Shown: piece after piece, positions 1 through 5,209 of the stretch
Numbering within the stretch: the stretch's first letter is position 1
How the letters are laid out: each line of letters starts with the position of its first letter
Source of the DNA: Prevotellaceae bacterium UBA1720
GTDB lineage: Bacteria > Bacteroidota > Bacteroidia > Bacteroidales > Bacteroidaceae
Direction of reading: 5' to 3'
Length of the DNA stretch: 7,751 nt
Assembly (NCBI GenBank): GCA_002317475.1
Contig: DCIS01000123.1
Span: 1,270-9,020, forward strand
Position numbers and translations under genes: made by a program
The notes under the pieces: model-generated
What the model was told of the DNA's origin: nothing
The model's database searches: none
What the model saw: only the letters and a program-made list of their open reading frames with translations

Positions 1-56
1 AGAAACAAGAAACAAGAATCGAGAAACAAGAAACAAGAAACGTGAAACAAGAAACG
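1..56. repeat. 7-bp tandem array with GAAAC core
   Basis: Eight consecutive 7-base units fill this stretch without a phase break: agaaaca, agaaaca, agaatcg, agaaaca, agaaaca, agaaacg, tgaaaca, agaaacg. Seven of the eight carry an exact GAAAC at the same place in the unit, and the third has GAATC. The array begins at or before the window edge, so its full length is unknown. It lies 14 bases beyond the stop codon of the minus-strand metallophosphatase gene. No hairpin that could terminate that gene is visible here; on the minus strand the array is a T-rich run of TGTTTCT units. Its function is unknown. Confidence 0.85.
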
Positions 57-70
57 ACGAAATGAATTAA

Positions 71-1828
71 TCAATGTTGCTTCTCAACCTTCTTGCCTGG
101 AGGGAAAACAATGTCCCTGTCACGCAACAAGGCATCTTTGGTCCATTCCTCCGGGATGAATTTCCAGCAGTTCAGAAGTTTTGGGGTGACCACTCCACGC
201 TGCTTAATGAGTTCCATGAAATGGTAGCGAAGATCCTTTTCGGTACTCTTCACCACACGCTTCAGGAGGTCTCCATGAGGTATGCCGGCACCACGTGTCA
301 GCAACTCTCCTCCACCGTTTCCTCGGTAACTGTTGACGGCCACCAGGTACTCTTTGTCCAGACTGAAGGGCGTACCGTCAGCCAGAGTGGTGATGTTGAC
401 GCGCTCACCAGCGGGACGAGTTACATCGACGGTGTAATTGATACCTGCTGCCGACTCCATGTTGTAGGCGAGGTTCTTCAATCCAAGGCGGGTATTGTTG
501 TCCAGGATATAGTCCAACAAAAGGCAATGATCGTCCTTTGACTTCATCTGGTTGGACCACAGGCCGTATGACATCTCCAGGAAATTCTTTATTTCTTTGC
601 CCGTGAGACGCATAGTGTAGAGGTAGTTCTCGTATTTGTAGAGCGAGAACATGTCACTGACATACAAGGGACCTTTCTGGATATGTGAGTCAAAACTGAC
701 GGGTGCAGCAAAAGATATCTGTGCACCAGTAAGTTGCAGTTGCATAGCATGTATAAAGTCAATGAACAGAGAAGGACCAAAAAACGCATCACGTTCGTGG
801 AGGGCTGCTGTCAGTTCTCCGAGAGGTTGATTCAGCCACTGTTTCAGTTCGTCGATCTGTGCCTGGAACTGTATTTCAAAAAGGTGTGCAGCAGGAGTGT
901 CTGCCATGGTCATGCGTGGCGTACGTCCCGTGATCTCCTTCTTGACCACCTTGCCGCCTTTGAGGGTCAGTTTGATGTCGGCTTCCACACACGAGGTAGC
1001 TACGCTCGAGGGACCCATACACATCGTCTTGCTGCCATCAGTAGATGTCACTTCATTTATGGCTTGTCGGTGGTCATGGCCATAAAGGATGAGGTCAAAG
1101 CCTGGTACTTCACGTGCTACCTGCAGCGAAGCGTTCTCAGCATAGGCATCCGTGACGATGCCACCTTGATAACCACTATGGAACAGTCCAACCATCAAGT
1201 CGGGATGCTCCTTCTCCTGTATCTCCTTCACCCACTTTCGGGCACTGGAGGTCATCTCCTCGAAACGTAACCCACTCCACAGAACCTCGGGCAACCAGTT
1301 GGGTATGGCGGGAGTGATAAGTCCCAGGATGGCTATCTTCACTCCTTGGCGTTCGATTACGATGTAGGGTTGTAGGTATGGCTGGTTGGTCTGGGTATCA
1401 ATGATGTTGGCTCCCAGCACCGGGAAATTAAGTTGTTTGCGCCAACGGTCATAGACGGGATGTCCAGTCTCAATATCATGATTACCCATGGCTCCTACCA
1501 CATAGCCCATCTCGTTCATCACCTGAGCCACAAGGTGAGGCTGCTCAGTGTTGATATAATTATAGTAATAGGCAGTAGGTTGTCCTTGCAGACAATCTCC
1601 TCCATCAGTCAGGACCAATGCATCCTGCCATTTCTTCTCGAGTTCAAGTTTGTAGGCATATATGGCCGACAACCCTCCTTGGGTTTTCTTTCTGGTCAGG
1701 AAATCCTGGGCAAACAGAGCACCGTGTACATCACTGGTATGCAACCATTTAAGCTCTACTACCCTCTCTTTTGCGTATGGGACAACTGACATCATCATAG
1801 CGGTAATCAGAACGAAAAATCGCTTCAT
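71..1828 (-). CDS. Secreted bifunctional metallophosphatase / 5'-nucleotidase
   Basis: This 585-residue protein has the two-domain layout of the UshA/CpdB/YfkN family, which hydrolyses nucleotides or 2',3'-cyclic nucleotides outside the inner membrane. Residues 1-19 form a short signal peptide, with likely cleavage after VPYA; no lipobox is seen. The metallophosphatase domain (about 25-300) shows the metal-binding motifs in order: D33-x-H35 in LHTSDVHG, D75-G-G-D78, GNHD at 115-118, H217 in LFHSG and GHDH at 250-253. The nucleotidase C-terminal domain (about 335-540) shows YENYLYTMRLTGKEIKNFLE at 399-418 and the substrate loop NSYRGNGGG at 499-507. Length and motifs are complete, so it should be active. 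It is divergent from the YggS gene. The motif spacing is somewhat closer to CpdB-like enzymes, but whether it is a 5'-nucleotidase or a cyclic phosphodiesterase cannot be settled by eye, so no symbol is given. Confidence 0.93.
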   Translation of the reverse strand: MKRFFVLITAMMMSVVPYAKERVVELKWLHTSDVHGALFAQDFLTRKKTQGGLSAIYAYKLELEKKWQDALVLTDGGDCLQGQPTAYYYNYINTEQPHLVAQVMNEMGYVVGAMGNHDIETGHPVYDRWRKQLNFPVLGANIIDTQTNQPYLQPYIVIERQGVKIAILGLITPAIPNWLPEVLWSGLRFEEMTSSARKWVKEIQEKEHPDLMVGLFHSGYQGGIVTDAYAENASLQVAREVPGFDLILYGHDHRQAINEVTSTDGSKTMCMGPSSVATSCVEADIKLTLKGGKVVKKEITGRTPRMTMADTPAAHLFEIQFQAQIDELKQWLNQPLGELTAALHERDAFFGPSLFIDFIHAMQLQLTGAQISFAAPVSFDSHIQKGPLYVSDMFSLYKYENYLYTMRLTGKEIKNFLEMSYGLWSNQMKSKDDHCLLLDYILDNNTRLGLKNLAYNMESAAGINYTVDVTRPAGERVNITTLADGTPFSLDKEYLVAVNSYRGNGGGELLTRGAGIPHGDLLKRVVKSTEKDLRYHFMELIKQRGVVTPKLLNCWKFIPEEWTKDALLRDRDIVFPPGKKVEKQH

Positions 1829-1856
1829 TGGTGTTAGATTTATTAAAGGAACGTGG

Positions 1857-1864
1857 CAAAGTTA
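1857..1864 (-). promoter_or_regulatory. Putative -7 box for the metallophosphatase gene
   Basis: Read on the minus strand this is TAACTTTG, a full match to the Bacteroidetes -7 consensus TAnnTTTG. It lies 28 bases upstream of the start codon, which gives a plausible short leader. No clear TTTG -33 element is seen at the usual distance, so the call rests on the -7 box and its position. Confidence 0.5.
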
Positions 1865-1877
1865 CAAAAAATAATTG

Positions 1878-1885
1878 TAATTTTG
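1878..1885 (+). promoter_or_regulatory. Putative -7 box for the YggS gene cluster
   Basis: TAATTTTG matches the Bacteroidetes -7 consensus TAnnTTTG. It lies 28 bases upstream of the YggS start codon at 1914, followed by a very A/T-rich leader (ttaatatataaataaataat) with no Shine-Dalgarno sequence, as is normal for this phylum. A -33 TTTG is not obvious. The box is 13 bases from the opposing -7 box at 1857-1864. Confidence 0.55.
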
Positions 1886-1913
1886 CACTTAATATATAAA
1901 TAAATAATGTAAG

Positions 1914-2582
1914 ATGAGTATAAAGTCTGTCATTAACGACATCAATCAGACGCTGCCACAGGGTACACGCCTTGTGGCTGTATCCAAATATCATCCCGCC
2001 TCGAGCATAGAGGAAGCCTACGAGGCCGGACAACGTATCTTTGCCGAAAGTCACGTACAGGAACTGCAGCAGAAGGAGCCTATCCTTCCCAAGGATATCG
2101 AATGGCATTTTATCGGACATCTGCAGACCAACAAGGTGAAGTATATCGCACCCTACGTCAGTCTGATTCACGCTGTCGATTCCCTTCGTCTGATGGAGGA
2201 GATCAACAAACAGGCAGCACGTTTTGATCGTACCATCCGAGTGCTGCTTCAGTTGCATGTAGCGCAGGAGGAAACCAAGTTTGGCTTCTCACCCGAGGAG
2301 GCTGAAGCATTCCTTCAGGAAGGCGTATGGAAAACACTGACTAATATTCAGATAGCGGGTATCATGTGCATGGCATCAAATGTGGATAACGAGGCGCAGA
2401 TTGCCTCAGAGTTTGAGCGTGCCCACCAGTTCTATCTGATGGCCAAGGAACGCTATTTCGCTGATGACCCAGCCTTCTGCGAATGCTCTATGGGCATGAG
2501 CGACGACTACCTTATAGCCATTCAGCACGGCTCCACCCTGGTACGTGTAGGCAGTAAGATTTTCGGACAACGTGTCTATTAA
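1914..2582 (+). CDS. YggS/PLPBP-family pyridoxal phosphate homeostasis protein
   Basis: This 222-residue protein is a complete member of the YggS/PROSC (PLPBP) family. These cytoplasmic proteins have an alanine-racemase-like barrel, bind pyridoxal 5'-phosphate and keep cellular PLP balanced, without a confirmed enzymatic activity. Family motifs are in order: the PLP lysine K25 in LVAVSKYHP, ESHVQEL at 45-51, WHFIGHLQTNKVKYI at 64-78, SMGMSDDY at 192-199, and the phosphate-binding end GSTLVRVGSKIFGQR at 206-220. Length is normal for the family. The ATG at 1914 gives the expected N-terminus about 20 residues before the lysine motif, downstream of a good -7 box. It is the first gene of a rightward cluster with the Dabb gene and menA. 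The assignment to the family is firm; a link to its neighbours is not known. Confidence 0.96.
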   Translation: MSIKSVINDINQTLPQGTRLVAVSKYHPASSIEEAYEAGQRIFAESHVQELQQKEPILPKDIEWHFIGHLQTNKVKYIAPYVSLIHAVDSLRLMEEINKQAARFDRTIRVLLQLHVAQEETKFGFSPEEAEAFLQEGVWKTLTNIQIAGIMCMASNVDNEAQIASEFERAHQFYLMAKERYFADDPAFCECSMGMSDDYLIAIQHGSTLVRVGSKIFGQRVY

Positions 2583-2592
2583 TTACCGATTC

Positions 2593-2664
2593 ATCGAAAC
2601 ATCGAATAATCGAAACATCGACCCATCGAAACATCGAGCAATCGAATAATCGAAACATCGAAAC
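2593..2664. repeat. 8-bp tandem array, nine ATCGAnnn units
   Basis: Nine units of exactly eight bases run without a phase break. The first five bases, ATCGA, are identical in all nine. The last three read, in order, aac, ata, aac, ccc, aac, gca, ata, aac, aac. Five units are therefore ATCGAAAC, which contains the same GAAAC core as the 7-bp array at the left edge. The array fills most of the gap between the YggS and Dabb genes, starting 11 bases after one stop and ending 16 bases before the next start, so it would lie between cistrons in a shared transcript. No promoter box and no long hairpin is seen in it. Confidence 0.92.
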
Positions 2665-2680
2665 AAAAAATAATAATAAA

Positions 2681-2986
2681 ATGGTAAAGCACATCATCCT
2701 CTGGACCCTGAATCCAGAACTGTCAGAAGAAGAAAAGAACAACGTAAAGCGTGGTATTAAGGAAGGTCTGGAAGGCCTCGTGGGCAAAGTACCCGGTCTG
2801 ATTGACGTCAAGGTGAACATTGATGGACGTCTGGCCAGCAGCACTTGCGACGTCATGCTCGATTCCACCCTGGAGAGCGCAGAAGCCCTGAAGGCATACG
2901 CCACACATCCCTGTCACGTAGAGGTGGCCAACACCAAGGTGCGTCCCTACACCGTACAGCGTACATGCCTTGATTTTGAGGCATAA
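2681..2986 (+). CDS. Dabb-family (stress-responsive A/B barrel) protein
   Basis: This is a small 101-residue protein of the Dabb (stress-responsive alpha/beta barrel) family, dimeric ferredoxin-like folds of about 95-105 residues. Visible hallmarks are the opening MVKHIILWTL with the conserved strand and histidine, a helix rich in Glu and Lys at about 15-35, a central VPGLIDVKV strand at 38-46, and a late AYATHPCHVEVANTKVRPY segment at 72-90, equivalent to the family's 'HP.H..' region. It has no signal peptide or membrane segment, so it should be cytoplasmic. Family members range from stress proteins to polyketide cyclases, and many have no known activity. It sits 98 bases after the YggS gene, with the 8-bp array between them, and 79 bases before menA. 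No separate promoter is visible, so co-transcription with YggS is likely. Confidence 0.88.
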   Translation: MVKHIILWTLNPELSEEEKNNVKRGIKEGLEGLVGKVPGLIDVKVNIDGRLASSTCDVMLDSTLESAEALKAYATHPCHVEVANTKVRPYTVQRTCLDFEA

Positions 2987-3046
2987 ACGATTTGGTTCTT
3001 GTGGCTTTCGAGTGAAGGTTTTATTAAACCACAACTACCAACGAAT

Positions 3047-3054
3047 TATTTTTG
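3047..3054 (+). promoter_or_regulatory. Possible -7 box just upstream of menA
   Basis: TATTTTTG matches TAnnTTTG and ends 11 bases before the menA start codon. Transcription starting about seven bases downstream would give a leader of only a few bases. No TTTG is found at the usual -33 distance, and the region is T-rich, so a chance match is quite possible. Confidence 0.3.
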
Positions 3055-3065
3055 ATTTCTTACTT

Positions 3066-4007
3066 ATGACAGAGGTAAAGACCAACTCCCTCAAGGCCTG
3101 GTTTCTGGCAGCACGTCCCAAAACCCTGACAGGTGCTATTGTGCCTGTTCTCATCGCACTGGCCTTGGCATGGCACGATCTGCCAGACATGTACTATATC
3201 GGTGGATATCATGGCATCAACATCGTCCTGAAGGGCGCACCATTCCTATGGATTCCTGCCATTCTGTGTCTGCTCTTTGCCTGTCTGATGCAGATTGATG
3301 CCAACCTCATCAACGATTACTATGATTGTGTACGTGGTATAGATTCCGAGGACAGACTGGGTCCCGAACGTGCCTGCTCACAAGGGTGGATTACGCTGCC
3401 CGCCATGAAGAAGGCATTGTATGTTGTCACGGCGCTTTCAGCACTCGTGGGTCTGCCTCTCATACTCTGGGGTGGCTGGAGCATGATACTCGTCGGACTG
3501 GCATGCATCGTGTTCTGCTATCTGTACACCACCCTGCTCTCGGGCAAGGCCATGGGGGATGTACTGGTCATCGTGTTCTTTGGCCTGGTGCCTGTCTGCG
3601 CCACCTACTATCTACAGACCCAGACCGTCACCACCAATTGCTTCTTGCTGGCTCTGGGTTGCGGACTAGCCACCGAAAATCTGCTGATTGTCAATAATTT
3701 CCGTGATAGGGAAACAGATAAGAAACATGGTAAGATAACCCTCGTCACCCTCATTGGCGAACGTGCCACCCTACTGCTCTACCTCGTCTGCATCATCGGC
3801 GCAGAGGCATTAGCACAGATTGCCTTCTATCCTTGCGAACATCCTTGGGCACAAGTCCTTTCCATCCTCTACCTTCCCCTTGCCCTTTTGGCATGGCAGA
3901 AGATGCGTACCATTCGTCACGGACGAGCCCTCAACCAGGTTTTGGGCATCACAGCCCTTTCCATCCTCATTTACGGCATCACCGTCTGCATCGGCATCCT
4001 ATACTGA
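3066..4007 (+). CDS. menA: 1,4-dihydroxy-2-naphthoate polyprenyltransferase (MenA)
   Basis: This 313-residue integral membrane protein belongs to the UbiA prenyltransferase superfamily. It attaches the polyprenyl chain to 1,4-dihydroxy-2-naphthoate in menaquinone synthesis at the inner membrane. The N-terminal LAARPKTLTGAIVPV (14-28) is typical of MenA. The first aspartate-rich motif is NDYYD at 83-87, followed by GIDSEDRLGPERA at 91-103. The second is NNFRDRETD at 210-218, followed by HGKITL. Both bind the prenyl diphosphate through magnesium. About eight to nine hydrophobic segments are visible. An in-frame upstream ATG at 2970 would overlap the Dabb gene and add 32 residues without family resemblance, so the ATG at 3066 is preferred. 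The stop lies one base from the stop of the convergent zinc-ribbon gene. Confidence 0.95.
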   Translation: MTEVKTNSLKAWFLAARPKTLTGAIVPVLIALALAWHDLPDMYYIGGYHGINIVLKGAPFLWIPAILCLLFACLMQIDANLINDYYDCVRGIDSEDRLGPERACSQGWITLPAMKKALYVVTALSALVGLPLILWGGWSMILVGLACIVFCYLYTTLLSGKAMGDVLVIVFFGLVPVCATYYLQTQTVTTNCFLLALGCGLATENLLIVNNFRDRETDKKHGKITLVTLIGERATLLLYLVCIIGAEALAQIAFYPCEHPWAQVLSILYLPLALLAWQKMRTIRHGRALNQVLGITALSILIYGITVCIGILY

Positions 4008-4008
4008 A

Positions 4009-5031
4009 TTACTCCGTTACGTCCTGTATCTGACTGATATTGAGCGAAGTAATTCTGCGTTCGGGAGTGAAAGATGCAGAGACCTTATAGTTCACCACCA
4101 TGGCGCTGTCGAGCGAGGAGCGGTTGATGGTGGCCTGCGCTGTTGAATAAAGGTTGTAGTTCAGCGCATCGCTGCCACTCACATTACGCTTGTTGATGCT
4201 GGTGCCACCCAACTGGAAATGTACCCCTAAGACATCATCACGCTTGAAATTACGTTGGTAGTAGTCCACCACATCGGCACCGGTAGCCTCGGGCATACCA
4301 CAGAAATCAATCGCGCCATGCGTGAGGGCATCAATACCCGTAGCATCAAGCTGTGACATGGCAGAGAGAAAATTGTCTACCGTACTCCTCAGAATACCAG
4401 TCTCTTCGGCAGTGACCACCAGGCGTTGCTGACGATTACGTGCATCAGTGGCATCATTGAGGAAGATGCCTTGTGGATGCTGCGCCAGATAGAGCTGATA
4501 GGCTTCAAGGGTATTGTCAGCAGTTGCCGTTTCCCAGTCCAGCGAATCAATCCTTCGCTCACACACCACACGGAAAGGCGACGACGGATGTGCCTCGATG
4601 AAAGCCTTCAGTTCGGCCACACCACCACTGGCTGCCTCCTTGAAATACACCGCTTGTTCCACCTTCATCTGCTCATAGCGCACTTTGACGGAATCTATAT
4701 ACTTGCTATCAGGGAATCTCAGGATAAAATCCTCATACACAAGCAGATCCGTGGTGTGTGATAGTCGCTCGTAGGCACGTTGTTCCAGCGCATTTGCCTT
4801 CTGCACATCATCCACAACCAGGTAGATGGCTGCCAGAATGAAAGGGGTAAGGAAACAGAGCACCACGATACGTCGGGCTGACAAGTGCCACCACTTTGGC
4901 TTGCGTGGTTGTTGTTGAATTTCGTTCGTAGGTGTCAGACCTTCCTCGGTAATAGGTTTACCACACTCCGTACAATGGGTCAGGTTCGAAGAAATATATT
5001 TACCGCAATGGGGACATTTAATTGCTGCCAT
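4009..5031 (-). CDS. Zinc-ribbon, single-pass membrane protein with TPR-like repeats
   Basis: This 340-residue protein is of unknown function. It starts with a zinc ribbon, CPHC at 6-9 and CTEC at 20-23, followed by a proline/glutamine-rich linker and one hydrophobic segment at about 54-74 flanked by SARR. The short basic N-terminal side suggests the ribbon is cytoplasmic and the rest periplasmic. Residues about 99-201 hold three similar helical repeats: YEDFILRFPDSKYID (99-113), LKAFIEAHPSSPF (141-153) and YQLYLAQHPQGIF (178-190), which resemble TPR units of the kind seen in periplasmic proteins. The C-terminal part (about 209-335) starts with a helix, TVDNFLSAMSQLDATG, and ends in beta strands, which would fit an NTF2-like domain; this last point is inference. 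It is convergent with menA and divergent from the GH35 gene, so it appears to be transcribed alone. Confidence 0.85.
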   Translation of the reverse strand: MAAIKCPHCGKYISSNLTHCTECGKPITEEGLTPTNEIQQQPRKPKWWHLSARRIVVLCFLTPFILAAIYLVVDDVQKANALEQRAYERLSHTTDLLVYEDFILRFPDSKYIDSVKVRYEQMKVEQAVYFKEAASGGVAELKAFIEAHPSSPFRVVCERRIDSLDWETATADNTLEAYQLYLAQHPQGIFLNDATDARNRQQRLVVTAEETGILRSTVDNFLSAMSQLDATGIDALTHGAIDFCGMPEATGADVVDYYQRNFKRDDVLGVHFQLGGTSINKRNVSGSDALNYNLYSTAQATINRSSLDSAMVVNYKVSASFTPERRITSLNISQIQDVTE

Positions 5032-5055
5032 GATGGAACATTCATTATTTTAACG

Positions 5056-5063
5056 CAAAATTA
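5056..5063 (-). promoter_or_regulatory. Putative -7 box for the zinc-ribbon gene
   Basis: On the minus strand this reads TAATTTTG, a full match to TAnnTTTG, and it ends 24 bases upstream of the start codon. It is identical to the boxes at 1878-1885 and 5127-5134. No -33 TTTG stands out at the expected distance. Confidence 0.5.
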
Positions 5064-5097
5064 GTGAAAATAATCTTTCCATATTTATTATTAAGGG

Positions 5098-5125
5098 ATA
5101 TTTTTTGCCGTTTTGGAAAAAATGT
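5098..5125. repeat. Imperfect inverted repeat overlapping the GH35 -33 region
   Basis: Six T (5101-5106), an unpaired G, CC, a GTTTT loop, GG and six A (5117-5122) form an inverted repeat, extended by A-T, T-G and A-T pairs outside. It covers the TTTG -33 element at 5104-5107 and stops two bases before the -7 box at 5127. Its position suggests an operator, or a bent A/T tract, more than a terminator. A/T-rich composition makes a chance origin possible. Confidence 0.4.
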
Positions 5126-5134
5126 GTAATTTTG
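5104..5134 (+). promoter_or_regulatory. Bacteroidetes-type promoter of the GH35 gene
   Basis: TTTG at 5104-5107 and TAATTTTG at 5127-5134 match the -33 and -7 elements of the Bacteroidetes housekeeping sigma factor, with 19 bases between them, which is the usual spacing. Transcription would start near 5141, leaving a leader of about 70 bases that is rich in A and C near the start codon (5171-5209). This is the best complete promoter in the window. Confidence 0.65.
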
Positions 5135-5209
5135 GCAAGAAATAAACTTTGGCGTGACAAGAATGCGCGCCGATTACCAACCAAAAACACGAACTAACAA
5201 CTAAAGATA

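Noticed and set aside
1..56. The 7-bp array considered as a CRISPR array.
   Set aside because: Units are contiguous with no spacers and far shorter than CRISPR repeats; no cas genes are present.
734..1270. A 178-codon plus-strand frame inside the metallophosphatase gene.
   Set aside because: It is antisense to metal-binding motifs of a complete enzyme and has no recognisable domain.
1749..2258. A 169-codon minus-strand frame spanning the divergent region between the metallophosphatase and YggS genes.
   Set aside because: It overlaps both real genes and the divergent promoters, and shows no family motif.
2512..2904. A 130-codon minus-strand frame across the 8-bp array with a repetitive protein section.
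   Set aside because: The repetition is only the array read in translation (24-base super-period), and the frame overlaps the Dabb gene and the end of the YggS gene.
3017..3030. Small inverted repeat GGTTT-TATT-AAACC between the Dabb gene and menA, considered as a terminator.
   Set aside because: The stem has only five pairs, mostly A-T, and no T tract follows, so it is unlikely to stop transcription.
2970..3065. N-terminal extension of MenA from an upstream in-frame ATG.
   Set aside because: It would overlap the end of the Dabb gene and add 32 residues unlike MenA N-termini; the ATG at 3066 gives the expected start.
5151..5171. GGCG...CGCC pairing in the GH35 leader, considered as a riboswitch or attenuator stem.
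   Set aside because: Four pairs around a 13-base loop, with no alternative structure or terminator nearby, are not enough to support a regulatory RNA.
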